Below, piece after piece: positions 7,289 to 16,784 of a stretch of 64,000 nt of DNA (position 1 is its first letter; each line of letters starts with the position of its first letter). The notes under the pieces are model-generated. The model searched no databases and was not told where the DNA came from. It worked only from the letters and a program-made list of their open reading frames with translations. The position numbers and the translations under genes were made by a program. This stretch comes from Duganella sp. CF458. GTDB taxonomy: Bacteria > Pseudomonadota > Gammaproteobacteria > Burkholderiales > Burkholderiaceae_D. Location: NCBI RefSeq assembly GCF_900113115.1, contig NZ_FOOF01000018.1:1-64000 (forward strand), read 5' to 3'.

Positions 7289-8320
7289 GTGGCCACTATC
7301 AAAGACGTAGCCCGCCTGGCGGGCGTAGGTTTGGGCACCGCCTCCCGCGTAGTCAGCGGCAAGGGTTCGGTGTCGCCAGCCACGCTTGAAAAGGTGAAAA
7401 AGGCGATCGACGAACTGGGGTTTCGCCCGTCGCATGCGGCACGCACGCTGCTGACCGGTACCAGCCAGATGATCGGCGTCTACATACCGGTCCTGAGCGG
7501 CACCTTCTATACGCCTATCCTGCAGATCATCGATACCGAGCTGCGTACCGCCGGCCTGCACATGGTGGTGGCCTTCGGCGTCGGCCTGGGCGACGAACGC
7601 AAGCAGGCCAAGGACGGCATCCAGTTCCTGATGGAGCGCGGCTGCGACGGCCTGATCGTGATGACCAGCGCCTTGCAGGACGAAGACATCGAGGCATTGG
7701 GCACACAACAGGGCCGGATCGTGGTGCTGAACCACAACCTGGCCAGTATTCCGGATCAGTGCTTCACCTTGGACCACAAGCTGGGCGGCCGCCTGGCTGC
7801 GCGCGCACTGTTGGACCACAAGCATCGCGATATCGCCGTCGTGGCGGGCCCGGCGCGCCTGGCCGACAACGTGGCGCGTGTCAATGGCTTCATGGAGGAG
7901 CTGCAGGGCGGCGGCATCGATACCAGCCGCATGTGGGTGGCCGAGAGCGACTTCTCGCCGGCCGGCGGCTGGGCCGCGGCCAAGGAGCTGGTGGAATCGG
8001 GGCATCGCTGCACGGCACTGTTCTGCGCCAACGATGAAATGGCGGTCGGCGCGCTATCCTACTTCCAGGAGGCGGGCATCCGCGTTCCGAACGATTTGTC
8101 CGTCATCGCCTACGACGACACCCCAAGCGCGGAGTTTTCGGCGCCGCGGCTGACGACCGTCCATATGCCGTGGCGCGAGATGACGATGAATGGCCTGAGC
8201 GCCTTGTTGAACCGCTGTTACGGCCTGCGGCGCACAGTGACGCGCAGCTTCCCGGTGACGGTAACGCTGCGTGCTTCGCTGGCCAAGGCGGCCAGCGTCA
8301 AGCGCAAGGCCGCTGCATGA
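7289..8320 (+). CDS. LacI/GalR-family transcriptional regulator
   Basis: A 343-residue protein. The N-terminal helix-turn-helix (TIKDVARLAGVGLGTASRVV) and hinge are followed by a periplasmic-binding-protein-like effector domain (IGVYIPVLSG through SVIAYDDTPSAEFS). The GTG start at 7289, preceded by AAAAGGA, gives the canonical length and N terminus. It is the distal gene of the ABC operon, so it is autoregulated if the 3231 operator is its site. It is the obvious candidate for all five TGGAAACGTTTCCA sites in the locus. Its recognition region VGLGTASRV resembles regulators that bind CG-centred palindromes. The inducer is probably the imported sugar or a hydrolysis product. Confidence 0.93.
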   Translation: MATIKDVARLAGVGLGTASRVVSGKGSVSPATLEKVKKAIDELGFRPSHAARTLLTGTSQMIGVYIPVLSGTFYTPILQIIDTELRTAGLHMVVAFGVGLGDERKQAKDGIQFLMERGCDGLIVMTSALQDEDIEALGTQQGRIVVLNHNLASIPDQCFTLDHKLGGRLAARALLDHKHRDIAVVAGPARLADNVARVNGFMEELQGGGIDTSRMWVAESDFSPAGGWAAAKELVESGHRCTALFCANDEMAVGALSYFQEAGIRVPNDLSVIAYDDTPSAEFSAPRLTTVHMPWREMTMNGLSALLNRCYGLRRTVTRSFPVTVTLRASLAKAASVKRKAAA

Positions 8321-8334
8321 ACTGAACCGGCAAC

Positions 8335-8356
8335 AGGGCGCTTGCGTCCTTTTTTT
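8335..8356 (+). terminator. Intrinsic terminator after the ABC-lacI operon
   Basis: AGGGCGC (8335-8341) can pair with GCGTCCT (8344-8350, one G-U pair) across a 2-base turn, then runs into T (8350-8356). It separates the ABC operon from the GH1 promoter. The very tight loop makes it a moderate call. Confidence 0.5.
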
Positions 8357-8366
8357 CGACTGAATA

Positions 8367-8380
8367 TGGAAACCTTTCCA
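8367..8380. promoter_or_regulatory. LacI-family operator, GH1-GH3-MFS operon
   Basis: TGGAAACCTTTCCA, one base from the perfect 14-bp palindrome. It lies 34 bases before the GH1 start and 7 bases before a TACACT -10-like element (8388-8393), so it occupies the promoter spacer. No good -35 hexamer is visible. Confidence 0.82.
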
Positions 8381-8400
8381 AATCCTGTACACTACTGAAT

Positions 8401-9768
8401 ATGACTACTCGAGACCAGATTGAACCAGGCGCCCCGACGCGCAGCGACTTCGCCCGCGACTTCCTGTGGGGATGCGCCACTTCGTCCTACCAGATCGAGG
8501 GGGCCGGCAGGGAAGATGGGCGGGCGGAATCGATCTGGGACCGCTTTGCCGCTACGCCGGGCAAGGTGCGCGACGGTTCGAGCGGCCTGGTGGCCTGCGA
8601 CCACTACCATCGCTGGCCGGAAGATATGGATATCGCGCGCGACATGGGCCTGAACGCCTACCGTTTTTCGATTGCCTGGCCGCGCATCGTGTCCGAATTC
8701 GGCGCCGCGCCCAACCAGAAGGGCCTGGATTTCTATTCGCGCCTGGTCGATGGCATGCTCGAACGCGGCATCCAGCCGTGGGCGACGCTGTACCACTGGG
8801 ACTTGCCGCAATACCTGCAGGACCGTGGCGGCTGGGCCGAGCGCGACACGGTGCAGCGCTACCTGGAATTCGTGGACGCCGTAACGCGCCGTCTGGGCGA
8901 TCGCGTGCAGCACTGGATCACGCACAATGAGCCATGGTGCACCGCCATCCTGGGCAATTTCGAAGGCCTGCACGCACCGGGACTGACCGATTTCGGCACG
9001 GCGCTGCAGGTGTGCCATCACGTGCTGCTTTCCCATGGAAAGGCGGTGCCGCTGATCCGCGAAAACGTGCCGGGCGCACGCGTCGGCATCTCGCTCAGCC
9101 TGCATCCATTGCGCGCCGCCAGCTCCGGCGAAGCGGACCGCGCGGCCTGCGAGCGCCACGACGGCCTGCGCTACCGCTGGTTCCTCGATCCATTGCACGG
9201 TCGCGGCTATCCGGCGGCGACGCTGGAGCGGGTAGGCGCAGCGGCGCCGATGGTGTGCGAAGGCGACATGGAAGCGATTGCGGTGGCGACCGATTTCATG
9301 GGCGTGAACTATTATTTCCCAGAGACGGTTGCGGACGCGCCCGGCCACGAGCCGCTGGATGCACGCGTGCTCCCGCCGCCGGCCGGCGCGGAAACCACCG
9401 CCATGGGCTGGGAAGTGGCGCCGGAAGGCATGAGCGAGCTGCTTGGCCGCATCCATGCCGATTACGCGCCGAAGGAGCTGTACATCACCGAGAACGGCTC
9501 CTGTTTCGACGATGAAGTGCTGGCCGATGGTAGCGTGCCCGATGTTGGTCGTCGCCGTTACCTGGCGCGCCATCTCGGCGCCATGCAGGATGCGATCGCA
9601 GCCGGCGTGCCGGTGAAGGGCTATTTTGCCTGGAGCCTGGTCGACAACTTTGAGTGGGCGGAAGGTTACCTGCGCCGTTTCGGCCTGGTCCACATCGATT
9701 ACACAACACAAGAACGAAGGCTGAAGGAGAGCGGCAAATGGTACAGCGCCTTCCTGCAACAGCCATAA
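8401..9768 (+). CDS. GH1 beta-glucosidase
   Basis: A 455-residue cytoplasmic enzyme (no signal peptide) of glycoside hydrolase family 1. It opens with the family motif FLWGCATSSYQIEG, has the acid/base Glu177 in THNEPWC, and the nucleophile Glu364 in YITENGS. Length is normal for the family. It should hydrolyse cellobiose or laminaribiose-type beta-glucosides brought in by the transporters. The ATG at 8401 is the only plausible start before the family motif. There is no Shine-Dalgarno and a -10-like TACACT ends 7 bases upstream, so the message may be leaderless. It is the first gene of an operon with GH3 and an MFS transporter. Confidence 0.95.
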   Translation: MTTRDQIEPGAPTRSDFARDFLWGCATSSYQIEGAGREDGRAESIWDRFAATPGKVRDGSSGLVACDHYHRWPEDMDIARDMGLNAYRFSIAWPRIVSEFGAAPNQKGLDFYSRLVDGMLERGIQPWATLYHWDLPQYLQDRGGWAERDTVQRYLEFVDAVTRRLGDRVQHWITHNEPWCTAILGNFEGLHAPGLTDFGTALQVCHHVLLSHGKAVPLIRENVPGARVGISLSLHPLRAASSGEADRAACERHDGLRYRWFLDPLHGRGYPAATLERVGAAAPMVCEGDMEAIAVATDFMGVNYYFPETVADAPGHEPLDARVLPPPAGAETTAMGWEVAPEGMSELLGRIHADYAPKELYITENGSCFDDEVLADGSVPDVGRRRYLARHLGAMQDAIAAGVPVKGYFAWSLVDNFEWAEGYLRRFGLVHIDYTTQERRLKESGKWYSAFLQQP

Positions 9769-9779
9769 AAGGAGACAGG

Positions 9780-12260
9780 ATGAAACAGGTTTCACTGCTG
9801 GCCACGGCGCTTGCCCTTGCGCTTCCCGCAGCGGCAGCGCCGCTGGCCGACTGGCCTCACATAAGCAGCGCAATCAAGGCCGACCCGGCGCTTGAGAAAC
9901 GCATCGCCGGCATCGTCGGCGGGATGACGCTGGAACAGAAGATCGGGCAAATGACCCAACCGGAGATCAAGACCACCACGCCGGACGACGCGCGGCGCTA
10001 CTACCTTGGATCGGTGCTGAATGGCGGCGGTAGCTGGCCCAACGGGAACAAGCGCGCCAATGCGGCGGAGTGGCTGGCGCTGGCCCAGAAATACCACGAC
10101 GCTTCGATGGCAACCGATATGGCGGTCAAGGTGCCCGTGGTATGGGGGATCGACGCCATCCACGGCAACAGCAATGTTTTCGGCGCCACCCTGTACCCGC
10201 ACAATATCGGACTCGGTGCTGCGCACAATCCCAAGCTGGCCTACGAGATCGGTGCCGCGACCGCCAAGGCAGTGCGCGCGACCGGCATAGCCTGGGTCTT
10301 CGGCCCGACCATTGCGGTGGTGCGCGACGACCGCTGGGGACGAACCTATGAGAGCTTCTCGGAAGATGGCAAGCTGGTGGCCCGGTATGCCGGGCAATAC
10401 GTGAAAGGCTTGCAGGGGCGCTTCAAGACCGATGCCAACGTGCTGGCCAGCGCCAAGCACTTTGTCGGAGACGGCGGCACCGACCAGGGCAAGGACCGCG
10501 GCAACAACAAGGCCTCGCTGGCGGACATGGTCAACATCCACGGTGCCGGCTATGTGCCGGCGCTGGCGGAAGGTGCGCAGACAGTCATGTCTTCTTTCAA
10601 TAGCTGGAATGGCGTGAAAGTGCATGGCAGCCGCGAGCTGTTGACCGACGTGCTGAAGACGAAGATGGGCTTCGACGGATTTGTTGTCAGCGATTGGAAC
10701 GGCATTGCCGAAGTGCCGGGCTGCCGCAACGATAGCTGCCCGCAAGCGATCAATGCCGGCATCGACATGGTGATGGTGCCGGATGACTGGAAGGCCTTCA
10801 TCGCCAACACCGTCGCCCAGGTGAAAGCGGGAGAGATCCCTATGTCCCGCATCGACGATGCCGTGACCCGTATCCTGCGCGTCAAGCTGCGCGCAGGCCT
10901 GTTCGGCAAGAGCCCTGCCCAAAACCTATATGCCGGCAAGGATGAGGCGCTGCAGGATCGCGAACTGGCACGGCGCGCCGTGCGCGAATCGCTGGTGTTG
11001 CTGAAGAACGAAGGGCCGGCGTTGCCGCTGGCACGCGGCAAGAAGATCCTGGTGGTCGGCAAGAGCGCCGACAATATCTCCAACCAGTCCGGAGGCTGGT
11101 CGCTGACCTGGCAGGGTACCGACAATACCAATGCCGATTTTCCGAATGCCGACAGCATCCTCACTGGGATCCGTGCCGCGGCGGGCGAGGGCAATGTGGA
11201 ATTCAGCATTGACGCGAAAGGCGTCGACCTGGCGCGCTTCGACGCGGTGATAGCGGTCGTCGGCGAGCGCCCCTATGCGGAAGGCGATGGCGATATCGGC
11301 CCATCGGGCACGCTCCGCCACAGCAGCCGATATCCCGAAGACCTGGCCGTCCTGCAAGCGGTGGCAGGCAAGGGTAAGCCGGTGATTACCGTGTTTCTCG
11401 CAGGGCGCCCGTTGTTCGTCAACGACCTGCTCAATCTGTCCGATACATTCATCGCAGCCTGGCTGCCTGGTACCGAAGGCAAAGGTGTTTCCGACCTTCT
11501 GGTGGCGGGGACGCGCAGCTATGATTTCCGTGGCAAGTTGTCCTTCTCGTGGCCGAAATCGGCTTGCCAAACGCCTTTGAACTTAGGCGATACCGGCTAT
11601 GCACCGCTGTTCGCATTGAACTACGGCTTGCACAACGGACAGCGTTCGAAGCTGGGCAAGCTGGATACGTCTTACGCCCCTGGCGGCTGCGGTTCCAGCG
11701 ATACCGTGCCGGTGCATGGACAGGCTGACCGTGCGAGCTTCCCCTTGTCGATCCGCAGCGGCAGCGAGCAACTGGCGCTCGGGGCGGATCTGAACGCAAC
11801 GTTCCGCCTGCCCGGCATCACGGTGCAGACGGCGCAGGTCAATACACAGCAGGATGCCAAGCTGGTGACCTGGTCGGCTGGTGCGCCATCCGGCGCAGCG
11901 CTGGTTGCGCGCGGTACCAGTCCGATCGTGCTGCCGGCTGCCGCGATACGCGATGGAGCCCTGCAGTTTGACGCTATCGTAGCCGCAGCTCCGCAGGGCA
12001 AAGTCACGCTGGCGATGCAGGACACCGAAATCGATGCGACCAGGCTGTTCACGCGCATCGCGGGAAAGGGCAAGCAGAGCGTCAAGCTGCCACTGGCCTG
12101 TTTCATAGCGCGCGGCCTGAAATTGGACCACATGGATGCGCCCTTCGCCATCAGCGCCAGTGCGCCGTTTGCAGCAGCTATCGCCAATATCGAAATTGCG
12201 GGCGGCGCCGCTGCCGCAGCGGACGCTGTGCGTTGCGAAGAACTGAAACAGGAGAACTAA
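9780..12260 (+). CDS. GH3 exo-beta-glucanase / beta-glucosidase, exported
   Basis: An 826-residue protein. Residues 1-20 are a signal peptide (LLATALALALPAAAA). The GH3 N-terminal barrel has GMTLEQKIGQMTQPE and the nucleophile Asp305 in FVVSDWNG. The GH3 C-terminal sandwich domain (RESLVLLKNEG) follows, and an additional C-terminal beta domain of about 190 residues resembles that of ExoP-type 1,3/1,4-beta-glucan glucohydrolases. AAAGGAG lies 8 bases before the start, 12 bases after the GH1 stop. It should release glucose from beta-glucan oligosaccharides in the periplasm. The next gene starts immediately at the base after its stop codon. Confidence 0.95.
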   Translation: MKQVSLLATALALALPAAAAPLADWPHISSAIKADPALEKRIAGIVGGMTLEQKIGQMTQPEIKTTTPDDARRYYLGSVLNGGGSWPNGNKRANAAEWLALAQKYHDASMATDMAVKVPVVWGIDAIHGNSNVFGATLYPHNIGLGAAHNPKLAYEIGAATAKAVRATGIAWVFGPTIAVVRDDRWGRTYESFSEDGKLVARYAGQYVKGLQGRFKTDANVLASAKHFVGDGGTDQGKDRGNNKASLADMVNIHGAGYVPALAEGAQTVMSSFNSWNGVKVHGSRELLTDVLKTKMGFDGFVVSDWNGIAEVPGCRNDSCPQAINAGIDMVMVPDDWKAFIANTVAQVKAGEIPMSRIDDAVTRILRVKLRAGLFGKSPAQNLYAGKDEALQDRELARRAVRESLVLLKNEGPALPLARGKKILVVGKSADNISNQSGGWSLTWQGTDNTNADFPNADSILTGIRAAAGEGNVEFSIDAKGVDLARFDAVIAVVGERPYAEGDGDIGPSGTLRHSSRYPEDLAVLQAVAGKGKPVITVFLAGRPLFVNDLLNLSDTFIAAWLPGTEGKGVSDLLVAGTRSYDFRGKLSFSWPKSACQTPLNLGDTGYAPLFALNYGLHNGQRSKLGKLDTSYAPGGCGSSDTVPVHGQADRASFPLSIRSGSEQLALGADLNATFRLPGITVQTAQVNTQQDAKLVTWSAGAPSGAALVARGTSPIVLPAAAIRDGALQFDAIVAAAPQGKVTLAMQDTEIDATRLFTRIAGKGKQSVKLPLACFIARGLKLDHMDAPFAISASAPFAAAIANIEIAGGAAAAADAVRCEELKQEN

Positions 12261-13526
12261 ATGGCCAGCATCGCACCCGGCTCCCCGGCCACCGCCCGCC
12301 AGGATAGTGCAGCCACCGCGCAGGACGGTACCAACACCAGCGCGTTGGTGATCGTCACCATCCTGTTCTTCATGTGGGGCTTGATCACTTCACTGAACGA
12401 CGTCCTGATCCCGCACCTGAAGGCGATCTATACGCTGACCTATGTGCAGGCAATGCTGGTTCAGTTCTGCTTCTTTGGCGCGTATTTCATCGTATCGCTG
12501 CCGGCGGGAGCCTTGATTCGCCGCATCGGTTATCAGAAGGGCGCTGTCACCGGTCTGCTGATCGCCGCGGGCGGCTGCGCACTGTTCTATCCCGCGTCGT
12601 TCGGCGGCTACGGCTTGTTCCTGTTTGCCTTTTTTGTGCTGGCGTCCGGCATCACCATTTTGCAGGTGGCGGCGAACCCGTACGTGACCGTGCTTGGCGC
12701 GGCGCGCACGGCATCGAGCCGCCTGACGCTGACCCAGGCGTTCAACTCCCTTGGCACCACCATTGGCCCCGCCGTAGGCGGCCTGCTGATCCTGTCGACC
12801 GTTGGGGCGGCCGCCGGCGCCGCGGCCGATGCGGCAACGGTGCGGGGGCCTTATCTGGGGTTGGCTGGTGCGCTGGCGCTGCTGGCGGTGCTGTTCTTCG
12901 CGGCCAGGCTGCCGCAGATTTCGGGAAGCGACGATGTGGCGCTGCCGAGCGAGGGCCAAGGCTCCGCATGGGCGCACCGGCACCTGGTGCTGGGCGCCGT
13001 TGGCATCTTCCTGTATGTGGGCGCGGAAGTCAGTATCGGCAGCTTCCTGATCAACTTCCTCGGCGAATCGCATATTGCCGGCCTGTCGCATGCCGAGGCG
13101 GCGCACTACGTCAGTATCTATTGGGGCGGTGCCATGGTCGGACGTTTTATCGGCTTCGCCGTGATGCGCGTTGTCAGTCCGGGCAAGACGCTGGCCTTCA
13201 ATTCCCTGCTGGCGATTGCGTTGGTGCTGGGAGCCGCATTCGGCAAGGGTAGCGTGGCGATGTGGGCAATCCTGGCCGTCGGCCTGTGCAACTCAATCAT
13301 GTTCCCGACCGTCTTCAGCATGGCGCTGAACGGGCTGGGCAAGTACACGGGCCAAGGCTCGGGGATCCTTTGCATGGCCATCGTCGGCGGTGCACTGGTT
13401 CCTTTTGCACAGGGCGCGCTGGCTGACGCGATCGGTGTGCAGGCGTCCTTCATGCTGCCGGCCGCCTGCTATGCCTTCATTCTCTACTTCGGCGCCAAGT
13501 ACTCTTCCATGTACGCGGCACAGTAG
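12261..13526 (+). CDS. MFS glucose/galactose transporter (GluP/FucP type)
   Basis: A 421-residue inner-membrane protein with 12 predicted helices of the fucose:H+ symporter family. Characteristic segments are FFMWGLITSLNDVLIPHLK near the N terminus and LQVAANPYVTVLG. It would import free hexose released by the GH3 enzyme. The ATG directly follows the GH3 stop codon with the ribosome-binding site (ACAGGAG) inside the end of GH3, so translation is coupled. Its last 43 bases overlap the convergent halogenase gene, and no terminator fits between them. Confidence 0.93.
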   Translation: MASIAPGSPATARQDSAATAQDGTNTSALVIVTILFFMWGLITSLNDVLIPHLKAIYTLTYVQAMLVQFCFFGAYFIVSLPAGALIRRIGYQKGAVTGLLIAAGGCALFYPASFGGYGLFLFAFFVLASGITILQVAANPYVTVLGAARTASSRLTLTQAFNSLGTTIGPAVGGLLILSTVGAAAGAAADAATVRGPYLGLAGALALLAVLFFAARLPQISGSDDVALPSEGQGSAWAHRHLVLGAVGIFLYVGAEVSIGSFLINFLGESHIAGLSHAEAAHYVSIYWGGAMVGRFIGFAVMRVVSPGKTLAFNSLLAIALVLGAAFGKGSVAMWAILAVGLCNSIMFPTVFSMALNGLGKYTGQGSGILCMAIVGGALVPFAQGALADAIGVQASFMLPAACYAFILYFGAKYSSMYAAQ

Positions 13527-15007
13527 TTCTCCACGTACTGTTGGTGCGGCGGAAGCTGCGCCACGGTACGTGCCACATTGTTGCGGATGCCGTCAAGCAA
13601 GCAGGACAGCTCCGCATCCCCCATCAAATCCGCAGAGGGATGGTGCTGCAGCGGCATGATGCCCTGGCCCAGCATCACCTGGACCCACGAATTTTCGGCG
13701 AACAGTTCGTTCGACAAGCGGAACACACGGCCCGTTTCGCGGAACATGTCGATCCGGCGCCGTAGCGATTTCGGCACCTCCATCTCGGCGCAGTGGCGCC
13801 AGAAAGGGGAGTCGCGGCGGTTGGTGACCTTGTAGTGCAGGATGATGAAATCGCGGATATGTTCGATCTCGGTCCAGGCTTGCCGGTTGTATTCGTCGAT
13901 CTCGGACTGGAAGATGCCGGCAGAAGGGAACATCTGCATCAGGCGGATGATGCCACGCTGGATCAGGTGGATGCTGGTCGATTCGATCGGTTCCAGAAAG
14001 CCGCTGGCGAGGCCGATCGCGACGCAGTTCTTGTTCCAGACCTTGCGCCTTTGGCCGGGCTTGAAACGGATCACGCGCGGCTGCACGAGCTGCTCGCCTG
14101 TGATGTTCGAAATCAGCCCGGCGCGCGCGGTATCGTCGTCGACGAACTTGCTGGAGAAGACCATGCCATTGCCGACGCGATGCTGCAGCGGGATGCGCCA
14201 CTGCCACCCCCATTCATGGGCGATGGCTCGCGTGTACGGTACGGCGGGTCCGGTGGAAGAAGTCTGTATCGCGATCGCGCTGTCGTTGTGCAGCCATTGC
14301 GACCAGTCTTCAAACCCTTCACCCAGGGTTTCGCCGACCAGCAGGGCGCGGAAACCGGTGCAATCGATGAACAGGTCGCCTTCGAGCATGGCGCCGCCAT
14401 CGAGCTGCAGCGCCGTGATATGGCCGTTCGCGGCGTCGGTGTGGACCTTGGCGATCTTGCCCTCGATGCGCTGGACACCGTAGCCTTCCGAATACCTGCG
14501 CAGGTAGCGTGCGTAGGCGCTGGCGTCGAGGTGGTAAGCGTAGTTGATGCCTTCTCGTGGCAGGTGGCCAAAGCGCTCCAGCTGCGCAGCTTTCAGCTCC
14601 AGGCAGTAGTCGCCATAGTCGCCCGCCAGTTTGCGTTCGCGGCCCTTGCGCCAGAAGTGATTGAAGCCGGCCGTCCAATGGTCGATGCCGGTCATTCCAA
14701 AGGAGTGGATGTAGTCTTCGTTGACGTTGCGCCAGTTCTCGAAGCTGATCCCCAGCTTGAAGGTGGCCTTGGTCGCGGCCATGAATTCCTGTTCATTGAT
14801 CTCCAGCAGCCGGTGGAAATTCAGCAGGCTAGGAATCGTCGCCTCGCCTACGCCGACGGTGCCGATTTCGTCCGATTCCACCAGCTTGATGTCGAGGACT
14901 TTGCCGAGGCTGCGCGAAACCGCCGCGGCAACCATCCAGCCGGCAGTGCCGCCACCTGCAATGACAACGCGCCGCACGGGGCGGCGCTGGAACTGTTCGT
15001 CTCTCAC
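13484..15007 (-). CDS. Tryptophan-halogenase-family flavoprotein
   Basis: A 507-residue flavin-dependent halogenase (PF04820 type). It has a FAD-binding GGGTAGW at residues 18-24, the halogenase hallmark WQWRIP (residues 268-273), a catalytic-lysine segment FKLGISFENW (Lys84), and the PIESTS segment with the catalytic Glu. All key elements of the family are therefore present. In many proteobacteria such proteins sit beside TonB receptors, SapC and cupin proteins in sugar loci, not natural-product clusters, and their substrate there is unknown. It is the last gene of the TonB-SapC-cupin operon, 12 bases after the cupin gene. It overlaps the convergent MFS gene by 43 bases. Confidence 0.9.
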   Translation of the reverse strand: MRDEQFQRRPVRRVVIAGGGTAGWMVAAAVSRSLGKVLDIKLVESDEIGTVGVGEATIPSLLNFHRLLEINEQEFMAATKATFKLGISFENWRNVNEDYIHSFGMTGIDHWTAGFNHFWRKGRERKLAGDYGDYCLELKAAQLERFGHLPREGINYAYHLDASAYARYLRRYSEGYGVQRIEGKIAKVHTDAANGHITALQLDGGAMLEGDLFIDCTGFRALLVGETLGEGFEDWSQWLHNDSAIAIQTSSTGPAVPYTRAIAHEWGWQWRIPLQHRVGNGMVFSSKFVDDDTARAGLISNITGEQLVQPRVIRFKPGQRRKVWNKNCVAIGLASGFLEPIESTSIHLIQRGIIRLMQMFPSAGIFQSEIDEYNRQAWTEIEHIRDFIILHYKVTNRRDSPFWRHCAEMEVPKSLRRRIDMFRETGRVFRLSNELFAENSWVQVMLGQGIMPLQHHPSADLMGDAELSCLLDGIRNNVARTVAQLPPHQQYVENYCAAYMEEYLAPK

Positions 15008-15019
15008 TTCGTTCTCCGT

Positions 15020-16051
15020 TTATCGGTTGATTTTCTTCAGAAGCTGGGCGCGCAGCATGCGCGCTGAGTTGTCGTCGATGGCACCCAGCACGCGCCTTGC
15101 GCTCTTTGGGATGTGGGCTGCGGTCTGTTCATCCGCCTCGAACACGTAATGCCGGAAGATTTCCTGCCATGCGCGGCGCTGCGCGGGCGGAAGGTCGCGT
15201 ATCGAGAGCAATGACAGCATGAGAGCATTGGCCGGCGTGTCCATAAAAGCGGGCGATTGCCGCCACCAGTAATTGACCAGCACGTTGAAGCACTCCAGCG
15301 CTTCGACGTGGTGCCACCACATGCTGGGAATGAATATCGCGTCACCCGGTGCCAGTTCGGCTGATTGGGCATGGCGCATCGCTTCGCCGAAGCGGGGAAA
15401 GCGTTCGATATCCGGGTGGTGCAGGTCGACCAGGCTGATTGGCTGGCCGGCCGGCGTGAAGTCCAGCGGCCCGACGTACAGGTTTTCCAGTTGGTCCGGC
15501 GGGAACAGCGTGAATCTGCGGCGGCCAGCGGTCACGCAGGCCAGATTGTCCGGCAGATCGTAGTGGGCCGGGATGCGGACCTGGTTGCCGATCCAGATGC
15601 TCATGAGTGCGTCGCGCGGAACCATGGCGAGCGCGTTCTCATCGCTGTAGCCCGGCAGCGCCGTGTCTACCGTGGTGGAACCGACGTAGATGGCGGGAGA
15701 GTTAGGATTGTCGCGCTGCCTGGCGAGTTCCATCAGGACGTGGTCAAGGCGCGTGTGTACGGAGGAGAAATTGAAGCCGCTCAGGTCTTCGTTGTAGAAG
15801 ACGCGCCCGCCGATGTCCGGGCTGCCAAGCATGGCGATCACCGTGGCATCGCGGCAGAATCGGCGCAAGTAAGCATCGGCGCTCGCAGCGCGAGCGATGC
15901 TGTCGACGCCGTTGCAGCCTGCCTGTACCGCCGGCCAGCGCGCAAGCAGGCCGCGCAACACCAGCGGCTCCGTGGAGCCCAGCAGCTCGCCGCCAAGGTC
16001 GGATGGCGTTACACCATGTAGCTCGCGGATCGGTTCAGCACTGGCCTGCAT
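15020..16051 (-). CDS. Cupin-like (JmjC/cupin_8) oxygenase-type protein
   Basis: A 343-residue protein of the cupin_8 (JmjC-like) fold. It has the iron-binding HxD in IPAHYDLPDN, the following GRRRFTLFPP strand typical of these 2-oxoglutarate-dependent hydroxylases, and the distal His in MWWHHVEAL. The gene overlaps the upstream SapC gene by 17 bases, indicating tight coupling. A role as hydroxylase acting on a protein or small molecule is by family only. It consistently accompanies SapC and halogenase-like genes in TonB-receptor loci. Confidence 0.85.
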   Translation of the reverse strand: MQASAEPIRELHGVTPSDLGGELLGSTEPLVLRGLLARWPAVQAGCNGVDSIARAASADAYLRRFCRDATVIAMLGSPDIGGRVFYNEDLSGFNFSSVHTRLDHVLMELARQRDNPNSPAIYVGSTTVDTALPGYSDENALAMVPRDALMSIWIGNQVRIPAHYDLPDNLACVTAGRRRFTLFPPDQLENLYVGPLDFTPAGQPISLVDLHHPDIERFPRFGEAMRHAQSAELAPGDAIFIPSMWWHHVEALECFNVLVNYWWRQSPAFMDTPANALMLSLLSIRDLPPAQRRAWQEIFRHYVFEADEQTAAHIPKSARRVLGAIDDNSARMLRAQLLKKINR

Positions 16052-16742
16052 GGACGCGGTTCTTGCGTTCGATCAGCGTACGGAAGTTGCTCATGGAGGC
16101 GATCACCATGTAGATCGCTTGCAGGCAGCCGGCGCGGTTCAGGCGTTCCAGCACGTCGCCCGGCAAGGTGGAAAGGCGTTCTTCGTTGATGGTGTAGAAA
16201 CCGGCCAGCCGGCGCTGCGAGCCGTCATCCAGCTCGATGTCGAACACGAACGATTCGAGCAACTGGTGCTCGAGCAGGGCCGCCTGGAAGCCGCGTGCCT
16301 GCTGCAGCCCCTGGTGGATGGCAAGCAGGGTGGCGTTGACGCGCTCGAGGTAATCGGAAGTTCCGCCATGCGGCAGGAATACGCGCTCTCCGTTTGCGGT
16401 ACTGAGGCGCGGATTATCCAGATCCACGTGCACCGTCAATTCGTCGCCGTTCACGCCGATCAGGAAAGGCTGGCGCTCGATCGCCAGGGGGATATAGGGC
16501 GCCTCCCAGCCGTGCATTCCGAGAAACAGGTTTTCGCCCTCCTGGAAACCGAACAAGGCATGCGCCTCAAAGTCGCCAGCGCCCCCTTTGCGGAAGACGA
16601 TCGGATAGCAGGCCTGCACGTCGCGAAATTCGGACGGGAAGGTGAGGGCGGAAATGACGTTGTCGCCGAAATGGGCGCCGCGCCCGGTCTGCACGTGCAA
16701 GTCCTTGTGGTCGATGTTATTGAGCAGGACAGGTTTTGCCAT
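16035..16742 (-). CDS. SapC family protein
   Basis: A 235-residue protein matching the SapC family (segments HKDLHVQTGRGAHFG, YPIVFRK and GFQEGENLFL). Despite the name, members of this family have no proven peptide-transport role; it has no signal peptide or membrane span. It starts 42 bases downstream of the TonB receptor stop, with an AAGGAGTACC ribosome-binding site, and overlaps the cupin gene. Function in carbohydrate loci is unknown. Confidence 0.88.
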   Translation of the reverse strand: MAKPVLLNNIDHKDLHVQTGRGAHFGDNVISALTFPSEFRDVQACYPIVFRKGGAGDFEAHALFGFQEGENLFLGMHGWEAPYIPLAIERQPFLIGVNGDELTVHVDLDNPRLSTANGERVFLPHGGTSDYLERVNATLLAIHQGLQQARGFQAALLEHQLLESFVFDIELDDGSQRRLAGFYTINEERLSTLPGDVLERLNRAGCLQAIYMVIASMSNFRTLIERKNRVHAGQC

Positions 16743-16784
16743 GGTACTCCTTGTATGGTGGGCAGGCCGAGGCGCGGCAAGTCA

